Part shown: one piece after another, positions 1 through 9,447 of the stretch | Layout: every line of letters begins with the position of its first letter | Numbering within the stretch: the stretch's first letter is position 1 | From: DATEKX01 sp963726785 | GTDB lineage: Bacteria; Acidobacteriota; Blastocatellia; UBA7656 | NCBI GenBank assembly: GCA_963726785.1 | Contig: CAVSDJ010000010.1 | Coordinates: 434,001 to 498,000 of the forward strand | Direction: 5' to 3' | Length of the DNA stretch: 64,000 nucleotides | The notes under the pieces: generated by a model | What the model was told of the DNA's origin: nothing | Databases searched by the model: none | Seen by the model: only the letters and a program-made list of their open reading frames with translations | Translations under genes and position numbers: made by a program

Positions 1-84
1 ATCATATTCAAAATGTCGCACTGTAATGCTATCGACAGGTCGCGCCTGCAGAGCTTAGTTTTAAGCTGCGAAAGGAGATCTGCG

Positions 85-519
85 ATGTGGAAATTTGAAC
101 ATTCTATTGAATGCCGAGTCAGTCGAGATTTCGCCTGGCAGTTCTGGACCAACGTAGATAACTGGGCCGTTGTTGATCCGGGAGTGGATTCCGTCAAACT
201 CGATGGGCCATTTGCTGTTGGGAGCCGAGGCACTACAAAAATCGGCGACCAGCCTCCGATTGAATGGCAAATAACCGAAGTCGAAGATGGCAAGCGCGCG
301 CTCATCGAGATAGCAGTTCCGGGCGCGGTTGCAAAATTCCTCTGGCTGTTTGCGGATGCCGCAGGCGGCGGCACGCGCATAACTCAGCAAGTCAGCATCG
401 AAGGCGAGCAGACCGATCAGTACTACGCACAGAATTTTGGGGAAGAGATGGAAAACGGAATGCCTGTGGGGATGCAAAGGCTGGCCGATGCCATAGAAGC
501 GGCAAACAGTGAGAACTGA
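85..519 (+). CDS. SRPBCC family protein (polyketide cyclase/START-like fold)
   Basis: A 144-residue soluble protein. The start at 85 is preceded by a strong AAAGGAG at 71-77; an earlier in-frame ATG at 13 has no such site. The pattern of an N-terminal E-x-S-I-E-x-x-V strand, a W/F-rich helix (AWQFWTNVDNW), and a GSRGTTK turn followed by W-x-I-T-E-V fits the SRPBCC helix-grip fold, which binds hydrophobic ligands in a deep cavity. No catalytic residue or ligand can be named. It stands alone before the TonB receptor, so context does not help. Fold assignment is reasonable, function unknown. Confidence 0.75.
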   Translation: MWKFEHSIECRVSRDFAWQFWTNVDNWAVVDPGVDSVKLDGPFAVGSRGTTKIGDQPPIEWQITEVEDGKRALIEIAVPGAVAKFLWLFADAAGGGTRITQQVSIEGEQTDQYYAQNFGEEMENGMPVGMQRLADAIEAANSEN

Positions 520-610
520 CCGGCTCTCGATGAGCTTACTAAATTGAGCAAAAATCGAGTACCATACTGAAACCTTCAAATGTTTGAGCCGCGCGAACGG
601 AGTAGAAACG

Positions 611-2977
611 ATGAGAGCGAATTTTGAAATAGACGTGTTCAATAGCCATGGGCATCGCCCACAAAATACTTATAGGCCATCGAAACGTCGCTGGCATTTT
701 CGATTCGCATCGAGCTTGCTTGTTCTCATCCTTGCAATGTGCCTGCAAGCATCAGCCGCGCAGCAAACCAGAGTAGAAGGCATCATCACAGACCAGAACG
801 GCGCGCCGGTCGCTGGCGCGGAAGTTACTCTTTCAATCAAGTCATTCACCTCTACCGCAACTACAAACGGCGAAGGACGATTCGCATTCGATTCGGTTTC
901 ACAGGGGAACGGCACAATAACCGTGCGAGCAAGTGGCTTTTCTACGCTTGAGCGAAAGTGGAGCGCCGATGATAAAGACTTGAGCCTCACGCTTGCGCCC
1001 GCCGCGCTTTCGGATCAAATCACGGTCACGGCAGAGCGAACCTTGTCGCGCGTCAGCGACACGGCGGCAAGCGTGCTCGTGCTTTCGACAGAAGACGTGA
1101 CAACTACCGCCGCGTTGACTTTAGACGATGCGCTTCGCCAGGTGCCTGGATTCACGCTCTTTCGTCGCAGTGGCAGCCGCACAGCAAACCCTACTTCGCA
1201 GGGCGTGTCGCTCAGAGGCGTCGGCGCAAGCGGAGCCAGTCGCGCTGTTGTGTTGAGCGACGGCATTCCGATAAACGATCCCTTCGGAGGCTGGGTCTAC
1301 TGGGGTCGCGTCCCGCGCGAATCAGTCTCTCGAATCGAAGTGGTGCAGGGGGGCGCGTCTCATCTCTACGGCACGGATGCGCTCGGCGGCGTAATCAATT
1401 TCATCCCGCGCGACGCCCGCGATGGAGCGCTTTCATTTGAAACGTCTTATGGCAACCAGCAAACGCCTGATGTTTCATTGTTCGCGGGCGGTCGCCTGTT
1501 TCAATGGAGCGCGCAGCTTGCCGCCGAAGTGTTTCACACGGACGGCTACATCATCGTTGATGAGCGCGAGCGCGGCCCGGTTGATGTGCGAGCAGGAAGC
1601 GAGCACACAACGCTTGATCTCACTCTTGAAAGATCGCTTTCAGACAAAGGCCGCATCTTTATGCGCGGCGGAATCTTTGAAGAGTCACGCGAAAACGGCA
1701 CACCGCTTCAAACCAATCGCACGCACATTCGCCAATTGTCAGCCGGTAGCGACTGGCAATCTCAGTCGCTCGGCTCGTTTTCATTGCGAGCATACGGCAG
1801 CACACAAATTTACAATCAAGACTTTTCAGCCATCGCAGCCACGCGCGCGACTGAAACATTAACGCGCAGCCAGCGCGTGCCCGCTCAACAAATCGGTTTC
1901 ACTTCGCAGTGGTCGCGCGCAGCAGGTTCGCGCCAGACGCTTGTCGCCGGATTCGATGCGCGCGAAGTGCGCGGCGCAAGCGACGAGCTAGTATTCGTAG
2001 CGGGCAATCTTACATCGGCAGTCGGCGCGGGCGGGCGCGAACGGACTGTCGGAGTATTCGCGCAGGACATCATTCGCATCACGCCGCGATGGTTCGTCAC
2101 ACTGGGCGGGCGGTTTGATCGCTGGCGCAACTACGACGCGCTCTCGGCAACAAGGCCGCTTGCCAATCCCGGCCCCGGAACGGTGACGAGGTTTGCCGAT
2201 AGAGAAGAGACGGCGTTCAGCCCGCGCCTGTCGCTGCTTCACAAGCTGACCGACAACGTGTCGTTTTTCCTGTCAGGCTACAGGGCATTTCGTGCGCCGA
2301 CGCTCAACGAACTTTATCGCTCGTTTCGAGTGGGCAATGTGTTGACTCTGGCAAACGACCGGTTGCGCGCAGAGCGATTGACGGGCGGCGAAGCGGGCGC
2401 GAACTTTGCGGCATTCGATAGCAAGCTGCATATGCGCGGGACATTCTTCTGGAGCGAAATCACGCGGCCCATAGCGAATGTGACATTGAATGTTGCGCCC
2501 GAATTAATCACTCGCCAGCGACAGAATCTCGGTCGCACTCGCTCGCGCGGGATCGAGATAGAAACAGACGCGCGCCTGACAAACACCATCACTGTTTCAG
2601 GCGGCTATCAGTTTGCCAATGCGACAGTGCGACGGTTTCCGGCGAACACTGCGCTTGAAGGCTTGCTCATTCCGCAAGTGGCGCGGCATCAACTGACGGT
2701 GCAGGCACGCTACTCGAACCCTTCTCGCTTCACGCTTGCGATTCAAAGCCGCGCAGTCGGCGCGCAGTTCGATGATGATCAGAACCTGCTGCGGCTTGAT
2801 CGTTTCTTCACTCTTGATCTGTTCGCATCCCGTTCGCTTGGTCATAATGTAGAAGTGTTCGCCGCATTCGAGAATCTATTCGATCAACAATATGCAATTG
2901 GTCGCACGCCAGTGAAGACCATTGGCCCGCCCTTGCTTGCGCGAGTCGGAATGCGGTTTCACCTGGGCGCGCGATAA
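611..2977 (+). CDS. TonB-dependent receptor with N-terminal carboxypeptidase-regulatory-like domain
   Basis: Outer-membrane active transporter, 788 residues from the ATG at 611 (GGAG at 599-602). A long basic N-terminus leads into a signal peptide ending near residue 50 (ASAA|Q). Residues about 53-133 form a beta-sandwich domain of the carboxypeptidase-regulatory type (VEGIITDQNGAPVAGAEVTL, DGxF-like FAFDSV). The plug follows at about 145-265 (DALRQVPGF, SLRGVGASGASRAVVLSDG, IEVVQGGASHLYGTDALGG), then a 22-strand type barrel ending in the usual ENLFDQQY...GRT and terminal aromatic-rich strand. This domain order is common in Acidobacteria and Bacteroidetes. The substrate is not evident; siderophore, vitamin B12 and sugar import are all possible. 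No neighbouring periplasmic or inner-membrane transporter gives a hint. Confidence 0.92.
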   Translation: MRANFEIDVFNSHGHRPQNTYRPSKRRWHFRFASSLLVLILAMCLQASAAQQTRVEGIITDQNGAPVAGAEVTLSIKSFTSTATTNGEGRFAFDSVSQGNGTITVRASGFSTLERKWSADDKDLSLTLAPAALSDQITVTAERTLSRVSDTAASVLVLSTEDVTTTAALTLDDALRQVPGFTLFRRSGSRTANPTSQGVSLRGVGASGASRAVVLSDGIPINDPFGGWVYWGRVPRESVSRIEVVQGGASHLYGTDALGGVINFIPRDARDGALSFETSYGNQQTPDVSLFAGGRLFQWSAQLAAEVFHTDGYIIVDERERGPVDVRAGSEHTTLDLTLERSLSDKGRIFMRGGIFEESRENGTPLQTNRTHIRQLSAGSDWQSQSLGSFSLRAYGSTQIYNQDFSAIAATRATETLTRSQRVPAQQIGFTSQWSRAAGSRQTLVAGFDAREVRGASDELVFVAGNLTSAVGAGGRERTVGVFAQDIIRITPRWFVTLGGRFDRWRNYDALSATRPLANPGPGTVTRFADREETAFSPRLSLLHKLTDNVSFFLSGYRAFRAPTLNELYRSFRVGNVLTLANDRLRAERLTGGEAGANFAAFDSKLHMRGTFFWSEITRPIANVTLNVAPELITRQRQNLGRTRSRGIEIETDARLTNTITVSGGYQFANATVRRFPANTALEGLLIPQVARHQLTVQARYSNPSRFTLAIQSRAVGAQFDDDQNLLRLDRFFTLDLFASRSLGHNVEVFAAFENLFDQQYAIGRTPVKTIGPPLLARVGMRFHLGAR

Positions 2978-3125
2978 CGCAGGTCACGAAATTATTTTCT
3001 CTCCGTGTAACCAAATACCATCGCTATGCGTTATAAATTTCGAGCGATTTTTGTCTCAAGCTGAGAGGCAGCTTGAAAAGTTCCCGCGGGACTTGCTCGT
3101 TTGAGGCTCGCTCAAGCAAATTGCC

Positions 3126-3833
3126 ATGCAGTGTGGTGTGACGAAGTTTCATCTCGCAGTGGAGGATCAGTATTCGCAGGTTCGGGATCAGGCGAGTCGA
3201 ATGGATGAAGCCAGCGACAACTTTGCTCTCGCGCCTGCCGAGCCTGTCTTTGCCTCGACACGCGATGAAACGGACGAATCCCTTATCTCGTCTATTCGCG
3301 CGGGCGATGAGGCTGCCTTCGAGCAACTCTTCAACCGCCACCGCAGGCGAATCGCGCGACTGATCGGGCGATTCTTCAATCGCCCTGAACGAGTCGAAGA
3401 GATCATTCAGGACGTGTTCACGAAAATCTATTTCGCGCTCGGTGATTACTCGCCGGACAAAGGCGCAGGGTTCGCCGCATGGCTTTCGCGCGTTGCAATC
3501 AATGCTTGCTATGACGAATTGCGTCGCGCGCGTCGTCGGCCCGAAAGCTCTATCAGCGACATTACAGATGACGAAGCTGCATGGTCGAACGCGCAGGTGC
3601 GCGCAGAGGCGACGGGAGGCAATGCCGAACAAACGGCTGTCTCGCGCGACCTCGCCAACAAACTCCTCGCGCGCCTGAGCGCTGACGACCGGTTAGTGCT
3701 TACTCTGCTGGACGCGGAAGACATGCCTGTCATCGAGATAGCAGAGATAACAGGCTGGTCTGCTTCCAAAGTTAAAGTGCGAGCACACCGCGCACGAATT
3801 GCTTTGCGCCGCGTGCTCGGCGATTTTGTTTGA
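3126..3833 (+). CDS. ECF-type RNA polymerase sigma factor
   Basis: Alternative sigma factor of 235 residues. Region 2 spans about residues 55-140 (AAFEQLFNRHRRRIARL, VEEIIQDVFTKIY, WLSRVAINACYDELRR), and region 4 about 175-232 (LANKLLARLSADDRLVLTLL, IAEITGWSASKVKVRAHRAR helix-turn-helix). The N-terminal 50 residues are extra and weakly conserved in appearance; an alternative start is ATG 3201. It is followed after 36 bases by a membrane protein and a Spy-like periplasmic protein, which suggests the three form an envelope-stress regulatory unit (inference). Confidence 0.9.
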   Translation: MQCGVTKFHLAVEDQYSQVRDQASRMDEASDNFALAPAEPVFASTRDETDESLISSIRAGDEAAFEQLFNRHRRRIARLIGRFFNRPERVEEIIQDVFTKIYFALGDYSPDKGAGFAAWLSRVAINACYDELRRARRRPESSISDITDDEAAWSNAQVRAEATGGNAEQTAVSRDLANKLLARLSADDRLVLTLLDAEDMPVIEIAEITGWSASKVKVRAHRARIALRRVLGDFV

Positions 3834-3869
3834 GCGGCTGTTTGGTTGAGGCCGCGAGGTGATCGTCCG

Positions 3870-4313
3870 ATGTTTTGGAAAAAGAAAAATCAATCGCATG
3901 ATGAACTGCTCGACCGCGTAGGCAAGAGCGTCACACACGCTTTCGGCATAAGCGAATCGGAAGCGGATCAGATTGCATCGGCGCCGTTTCTTTATGCGCG
4001 GCTTCGCGCTCGCATAGAAGCTGAACGAAAACAGCAAGCGGAGCAGGATGGAGGCTGGTTCACAGCTTTCAAAATTGCGCGTCGCGCGATACCTGCGCTC
4101 GCGCTTGTTGCGATTGCTGCCGTCTTAGCGCTCTGGTTTGCCGCAACAAAGTACACTGTCAGCCCATTGCCCGGTGGCGCGAGCGTTGAAATTAGCTATT
4201 CGCTTACGCCTATCACCGCCTGCTCCTTGTCTGTGACTGACGAATGCGCCATTTCAAGTGAAGAGGTGCTGGCGACGATGTTTGCTGAACAGGAAGGGAA
4301 GGAAGAAAAATGA
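3870..4313 (+). CDS. Single-pass membrane protein in sigma factor operon, candidate anti-sigma factor
   Basis: 147 residues from ATG 3870, chosen because GAGGTGAT lies at 3856-3863. The N-terminal cytoplasmic part has a DELLDRVGKSV helix, then one membrane segment (about residues 80-100, ALALVAIAAVLALWFAA) and a short periplasmic tail. Position directly after an ECF sigma gene and the N-in membrane topology fit an anti-sigma factor, but there is no zinc-binding HxxxCxxC motif and I do not recognise a named family. It overlaps the next gene by 4 bases, so they are translated together. Confidence 0.65.
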   Translation: MFWKKKNQSHDELLDRVGKSVTHAFGISESEADQIASAPFLYARLRARIEAERKQQAEQDGGWFTAFKIARRAIPALALVAIAAVLALWFAATKYTVSPLPGGASVEISYSLTPITACSLSVTDECAISSEEVLATMFAEQEGKEEK

Positions 4314-4711
4314 ACGTGCGTTGGAAATCCTGGATGAAGATATGGGCAGTACTGCTCGTGGTTTTCGCTCTTGGCTGCGTGACGGGTGCGTCGCTTGACG
4401 GCATATATCGGCTGCGCGCCAAAGCCGAGCAGCCAACCTTAGCGCCACCAATGCGCGACACGGACGCTTACTTTGAAACTTTGAAGCGCGAACTCACCTT
4501 GACCGAAGATCAATCATCCGCGATGCGAGCTATACTCGACCACACGCGCGAAGATTACAAAGCCGTCTGCGCAGATGTGCGCCCGCGTTACGACAGCTTG
4601 CGCGAGCGCACGCGAAGCCAGATGCGCGCACTGCTGACTGTCGATCAGCAGCCGCGATTCGATTCGATAATCACTCAAGAGGATTGCCGCTGCCCCGAAC
4701 AGAAAAAATAA
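4310..4711 (+). CDS. Periplasmic Spy/CpxP-like (heavy-metal sensor) protein
   Basis: 133 residues: N-terminal membrane anchor (about residues 10-30) followed by an all-helical domain. The stretch LKRELTLTEDQSSAMRAILDHTREDY and the later R-x-x-M-R-x-L-L-T-V-D-Q-Q-P-R-F pattern is the LTxxQ duplicated motif of Spy/CpxP and CnrX/ZraP-type proteins. A Cys-rich tail (EDCRCPEQ) could bind metal. The start overlaps the previous stop by 4 bases with GAAGGAAG upstream. As the third gene after an ECF sigma factor, it is a plausible periplasmic sensor, comparable to CnrX in CnrYXH. The signal sensed is unknown. Confidence 0.75.
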   Translation: MNVRWKSWMKIWAVLLVVFALGCVTGASLDGIYRLRAKAEQPTLAPPMRDTDAYFETLKRELTLTEDQSSAMRAILDHTREDYKAVCADVRPRYDSLRERTRSQMRALLTVDQQPRFDSIITQEDCRCPEQKK

Positions 4712-4725
4712 AACTGGAAAGACAA

Positions 4726-4850
4726 TTCACCGCAGAGACGCAGAGGACGCAGGATGGCCGATGATGTGCTTCGCACGCGGCGGGGGCGCAGAGGTAACAA
4801 AGAGTTTTACTCTGCGTAATCTCTGCGTCCTGCGGCGTCTCTGCGGTGAA
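4726..4850. repeat. Dispersed palindromic repeat, family A (CACCGCAGAGACGCAGAG)
   Basis: The ends TTCACCGCAGAGACGCAGAG and its reverse complement face each other across a 125-base unit that can fold into a long hairpin. Further copies are at 9982-10131, 36080-36170 and 46962-47055, and a degenerate one at 7560-7627. This copy and the one at 9982 share an internal block around GGATGGCCGATGATGTGC. Confidence 0.85.
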
Positions 4851-4967
4851 TCTGCTACTGAATGGCTCTGTACTCTACTCGCATACGCTTGCGATTGGCC
4901 GCTAATTCAATCAATCTTAAAACTGTTTGCCGGAAACCGGCGATGACTTCAAGTAAAAGGATTATCT

Positions 4968-6076
4968 ATGATGAGAGGCAATGTTAAGCGGGCCATCAGC
5001 GTCACAGTTTTAGGCTTCGCGCTTTGTTTGCTTGCCGCGAATTGGGCCGTAGCAAACAGGATTGATAATCAAGACAAGAAATCTATTGAATCTGAGAAGC
5101 CTGCCGAGGAGGTTTACAAAAACATTCAGGTGTTTAACGGGCTGCCCGCGTCGCAGTTGGATGGGGCGATGCAATTCATGTCGGCATCGCTCGGGGTCGG
5201 TTGCGATCACTGCCACACGAACTCATGGGAGAGCGATACGAAGACTGCGAAGGTCGCTACGCGCAGAATGATATTGATGACGCGCAATATCAATAAAGAA
5301 AACTTTGGCAACAATCCGGCAGTCACCTGCTATAGCTGTCATTTTGGCAGGCCGCATAGCATACCTTTGCCGGGCGCTGAACTGCTCGCATCAAAAAAGG
5401 AATCGGAACCCGCAATCGCGAAGCCTGCTTCGATGCCTACGACAGATGAAGTGATAAACAGATATATAAGCGCAATTGGCGGCCAAGCCGTGATAGAGAA
5501 GCTTAATCGCGAGTGTCGCGCGGCAATCTTACTACAGAGAATCAAATGACTCCGCCCGTGACCGTGCCTTTGGAAGTTTACCAACAAGCCCCGAACAAAA
5601 TTCTCACCCTCGTTAACGGTCAAAGCTATAAAGGATTCAACGGCATTGCCGGTTGGGCTAAAGACAATCGCGGGCAGCGTGAGACGGAAGGCAAAGACCT
5701 GGCCGAGCAAAAGCGCGACGCGGAGTTTTTCAAATACCTAAAACTCCGCGAGAGTTATCCCGGCCTTAGAGTTTTAGGCAAAGAGAAGATTGCAGACCAC
5801 GAGGCTTATGTCGTCGGCGCGACATCTGCTGATGGCAGTCGCGAGAAGCTTTACTTTGATGTCGGCACAGGATTGCTTATACGCCGATATACAACTTTCA
5901 AGACCGTGTTCGGCACCATCCCCGAGGTGACCGACTTCGACGATTACAAAGAAGTGAGCGGCGCAAGACTTCCTTTCACCATAAGCTGGTCGCGCCCGCC
6001 TTTCGCTTCTACGCAAAAATTCACAGAGATAAAGATCAACGTTCCTGTAGACGCCGCGAAGTTCGAGATGCGTTAG
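4968..6076 (+). pseudogene. Diheme cytochrome c (reaction-centre cytochrome subunit type), frameshifted
   Basis: Exported electron-transfer protein. The first frame (4968-5549) has a signal peptide (to about residue 29) and two heme c motifs, CDHCH at residues 79-83 and CYSCH at 121-125, in the arrangement seen in photosynthetic-reaction-centre-like cytochromes c of Acidobacteria. After the motif DEVINRYISAIGGQAVIEKL the frame breaks near 5506. The sequence resumes in the -1 frame as SRVSRGNLTTENQ and runs to 6076 through a C-terminal domain resembling outer-membrane lipoprotein-sorting proteins (YKGFNGIAGWAKD, YFDVGTGLLIRRYTTF). One missing base explains the break. Both halves look otherwise intact, so this may be a sequencing error. 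AAGGAT precedes the start. Confidence 0.85.
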
Positions 6077-6088
6077 AGTATGTTTTAG

Positions 6089-6241
6089 TAGTCCCGTTAG
6101 GGACGACCTGTCTATAGTATCGGCGTCGGTGGAGTTTTCTGTAGCTCCGTAGGAGCGACCTGTTGACCCACAGGTCGCTCCTACGGAGCTACAGAAAATA
6201 CTATGGATACTGAAACTATAGACAGTCGCTCCTACGGAGCT
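6089..6241. repeat. Nested palindromic repeat, family B (CTCCGTAGGAGCGACCTGT)
   Basis: Inner perfect inverted repeat with 29-bp arms at 6135-6163 and 6170-6198 and a 6-base loop. Outer, less perfect arms at about 6089-6119 and 6216-6241 carry the same GGAGCGACCTGTCTATAG motif. Lies between convergent genes and could also act as a terminator. Related copies at 16905-16968 and 13200-13276. Confidence 0.85.
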
Positions 6242-6260
6242 TCTTTATAAAACAGACTCT

Positions 6261-7503
6261 TTACGGTTTCCATTCGCCGCGCGCTACCGCAGGGATGAAT
6301 GTATCGAGGTCTTTCGGGCGAAACTCGATCACGCGTTCCTGCTCTGCGCTCATGTAAGCGGTCATCAAAAGCTCTGTCACCGCAAGCCCATCGTGAAAAC
6401 TCTCTTCGGGTTGACGGCCATCGAGGAAGCACTCAATGAAATGGCGATTCTCTGCTTCATATCCGTACTCTGACCCTTCGTTTGCGACGACAGGCATCAA
6501 GCCTTGCTCGGCGTTCTGTTTTTCAACTATGTCTTCGCCTGCATCGCCTACTACCCTGCGGCTGAAGAAAAGCTTCGGGCCGCTGTCGAGCGAGTTGAGC
6601 GAAAGCGAGTATTCAGGCCCAAGCAATTCCATGCTCAATCGCAGTCCGGCCCCGACGAAACTCCACGATGTTGTCGCCTCGACAATCGAATTGTTGCCCT
6701 GCTCGTCTACGTAATTGATCGTCGCGCGAGCGAAATCTTCCGAGGGCTTGCTTCGATAATCAACCGCGCTGCCCATGGTCTCTTTAAGCTGGCGCGCGTA
6801 TTCGGGCTGGCTCCATTTCAAAGATGCTATCTGCGCTGAAACCTTTGTGGGTCGCAGGCTGCTGCGCGGCGCTCCCGGCGCAGTCAACAGGTAGCGCGCG
6901 ACTTCGACGCTGTGGCACATCATATCGTTGAGCACGCCGCCGCCCTGCAACTCGCCCTGCCAGAACCATGGCATGTGCGGCCCGCTGTGTTCTTCGGCTG
7001 CGCGAGCCAGGTATGGGCGACCTGTAAGCGATGCGCCTCTCGCCCAGATTATCTCTTTGCCGCGCACGACGCCCGGAGTGAACAACTGGTTTTCGAGGTA
7101 GCCGTGAAGCAGTCCCGCTTTTTCCACCATCTCGACCATGCGTTTTGCTTCCATTACGTTTCGCGCAAGCGGCTTTTCGCAGGCTATGCCGACCAGTTGC
7201 CCTTTGCCTGATGCTAATCGCGTGCGCGATCTGCTCCATGCAATCGAGCCGCGTGTGATTAGGGCTGCACAACCAGATGCAATCAATATCAGGTGAAGCA
7301 ATCATCTCTTCGATTGAGTCGAACGCTTGAGCTTCGCCTACGCGCAAATCGCGCGCAAGTGCGGCTGCCTCTTCTGCGTGTTCACGATTCGGACTCCACA
7401 CGCCTCGCACGTCTGCGTCGCGCACGCCAACCCATGAACGTATGTGAAAGCGAGCGACGAACCCGCTGCCAATAAATCCAACTCCGAGTCTCTTCGAGTT
7501 CAT
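6261..7503 (-). pseudogene. Gfo/Idh/MocA family oxidoreductase, frameshifted
   Basis: NAD(P)-dependent sugar-type dehydrogenase, about 414 residues if repaired. The N-terminal frame starts at 7503 with the Rossmann motif GVGFIGSGFVARFH, followed by DCIWLCSPNHTR. The frame breaks near 7215 by one extra base, and the second frame continues ASGKGQLVGIACEKPLARN, containing the family EKP motif, through the C-terminal substrate domain (GGGVLNDMMCHSVEVARYL) to 6261. The conserved lysine of EKP lies just after the break. AGGAG is found 13 bases before the ATG. Substrate unknown; there is no adjacent sugar pathway. Family certain, integrity uncertain. Confidence 0.87.
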
Positions 7504-7559
7504 AAGCTAAGAATATCTCCTGAGAAAAAATGGATTGGAAGAATATCAAGAAGAGGAGA

Positions 7560-7627
7560 TTCGCGCAAAGAGGCAAAGTCCGCTAAGTAATTCTTTGCGT
7601 TCTTTGCTTCTCTGCGTCTTTGCGTGA
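7560..7627. repeat. Degenerate family A palindrome (GCGCAAAGAGGCAAAG)
   Basis: TTCGCGCAAAGAGGCAAAG and a matching CTTTGCTTCTCTGCGTCTTTGCGTGAA form imperfect inverted arms between two minus-strand genes. The layout matches family A, but the core is CAAAG rather than CAGAG. Confidence 0.6.
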
Positions 7628-7632
7628 AAGAT

Positions 7633-9447
7633 TTATCTGCGTTGAAACTCGGCAGTGCCGAACAACAAACCTATTATTTGACTCAGACGCCGACGAGCGG
7701 CTTGAGCAGTAGCTTTGACCGGAACGATGTCGGATTTTTTGTGGGGCTCGGCAGATTGTTGAGCGAATCCATCCGTGACAGCGCGACGGCTTTCAATTGA
7801 CAACTCCGTATGAACGATGAGCGCTGACATCTGATTTGTGATTTCATCCGCGCTCGCGTCCACCGAAGCGAGTCGCGCAGGGTCATAGCTCGTGCCCTGA
7901 ATCTGGTTGTTTGCAAGCGCGACGACGAAGTTGAGTCTGTTGAGGAAGACGCCTGTGTTCATCCACGCAGCCGAACGCTCGCTGTAGCCTGTGGGGAAAG
8001 CGTAGAGGTAAAGCGGCTCGCCCATCTTGCGCAGCCACTCATGCAGCGCGGGCGCGCCGTTCGTGTCGCCATCAAGAGCGCGAATGGCCGACGCTGCCAG
8101 TTCGAGCGGCGATTTCACTTTCGCGCGAAATATCGCCGCCGAATAAAATTCAGGCGAAGTCAGAATCGCGCGCAACACTTCGCGTATGTCTCCATCCGTT
8201 TTCAAAAAGACCTGTGCCACGCGCTCGATCACTTGACGAGGCGGATCGTCCGCGATGAATCGCTCGCACAGTTTCTTTGATATGAATCGCGCAGTCGAAG
8301 GGTGGCGCGCGAGAATTTCAATCACGCGCACGCCGTCGCTAATCCCGTTGCCCGCAGGAAGATTCACGCCCAAGACAGTCTTGCTGCCCGCGTCGTGCAT
8401 CCACGGGCGAAAGATGAAGCCGCCGCCTTGAAACGGACGGTCTATGGTCCAGCCCGTAAGACATCGCGCGACTTCCTGCACATCCTTTTGAGTGTACCCA
8501 CCGTCAACGCCGAGCGTGTGAAGTTCCATCAACTCGCGCGCGTAGTTTTCGTTGATGCCTCGTTTGCGCTGAGGCTGAGCCGGGGCGGGCGGATTCTTGG
8601 GTGGCGTCTGCGCGTTCGGGGTTTCGGGTTTGGAATTTGGAGTTTGAGATTTAGGATTCTCATTCGCCATTTGCGGCGCGCCGTCTATCTTTGCCAACAG
8701 AGCCGCATCGTCAATGACCTTCGCTTTGTCGCTGGCGGTCTGCATTTCTGTTGAAGGCGGCGACGCAGAACTGGCTCCCGGAGCCAGTTTCGGGTTCTGA
8801 GGCGGCCCGGCGGCAGGGCGCGGCGGGCGCGGCTCTTTCGCATCGGGCGCAGCCGAAAGCCAGTTGTCCAGATAGTACAACATCGCGGGGCTTTGCGCCG
8901 TAGCAAGTAACAGGTCGCGAAATTTTCCGAGCGCGCGTGGGCGAATCACATCGCGCTCGTAACTGGTCGCAAGCCACTGGACTGCTTCTTTCTGCGCGAA
9001 GACGTTGAAGTGATTGAACCAGAAATCGGTCATCACTTCTTGCAACTGGCGATTGCTCGAAACTGCGCGCACGAGCTTTTGCTGAATAAGCTCGCCGATG
9101 ATCTGCTGAGGGCGACCGAATATAGGCGGCGGGTTCTTCTCTTTCGCGCGCTGCTCTGCCTGTTGCGGAGGCGGGTAGAATTGAGAAAGCTCGACCGGTG
9201 TCATCTGCTGAGTCGGCAAAACAACGAGTCGTTTCTCCAACTCCGAATCATCAATCGTTTCTGGATGCAGTTGCTCGTCCAGGAATTTATCCAACCCCAT
9301 CTGCCGCACTCGATCAACATCGCCGGGTCGCAGACCAAACGTAGCGCGATTGAGCAGGTGAAGTATTTTTTGGTCTTCGGTGAGCCGCGCTTTACTTGAT
9401 AGCGATGGAGGGGGTATCAATCGCTCGCGTCCCGCAAGATTCAACAA
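7633..9447 (-). CDS. DUF1800 domain-containing protein
   Basis: 604 residues from a TTG at 9447. Typical DUF1800 landmarks: LLNRATFGLRPGDVDRV near the N-terminus, LQEVMTDFWFNHFNVFAQK, INENYARELMELHTLGVDGGYTQ, and PLYLYAFPTGYSERSAAW near the C-terminus. Family members are exported proteins of unknown function, usually paired with a DUF1501 protein; no DUF1501 gene is seen here. Residues about 205-290 are an Ala/Pro-rich linker that includes a low-complexity block encoded by a dispersed repeat (8611-8665). The gene has no signal peptide of its own and overlaps the upstream Spy-like gene by 7 bases. A G6 run at the junction allows the two to be one exported protein split by a one-base loss. Confidence 0.85.
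   Translation of the reverse strand: MLNLAGRERLIPPPSLSSKARLTEDQKILHLLNRATFGLRPGDVDRVRQMGLDKFLDEQLHPETIDDSELEKRLVVLPTQQMTPVELSQFYPPPQQAEQRAKEKNPPPIFGRPQQIIGELIQQKLVRAVSSNRQLQEVMTDFWFNHFNVFAQKEAVQWLATSYERDVIRPRALGKFRDLLLATAQSPAMLYYLDNWLSAAPDAKEPRPPRPAAGPPQNPKLAPGASSASPPSTEMQTASDKAKVIDDAALLAKIDGAPQMANENPKSQTPNSKPETPNAQTPPKNPPAPAQPQRKRGINENYARELMELHTLGVDGGYTQKDVQEVARCLTGWTIDRPFQGGGFIFRPWMHDAGSKTVLGVNLPAGNGISDGVRVIEILARHPSTARFISKKLCERFIADDPPRQVIERVAQVFLKTDGDIREVLRAILTSPEFYSAAIFRAKVKSPLELAASAIRALDGDTNGAPALHEWLRKMGEPLYLYAFPTGYSERSAAWMNTGVFLNRLNFVVALANNQIQGTSYDPARLASVDASADEITNQMSALIVHTELSIESRRAVTDGFAQQSAEPHKKSDIVPVKATAQAARRRLSQIIGLLFGTAEFQRR
8611..8665. repeat. Low-complexity CCAAA-type repeat inserted in frame in DUF1800 gene
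   Basis: On the coding (minus) strand the block reads as irregular repeats of CCAAA/CCGAAA, giving the peptide NPKSQTPNSKPETPNAQTP. It lies in the nonconserved linker, which suggests an in-frame insertion of a dispersed repeat tolerated by the protein. Confidence 0.6.
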
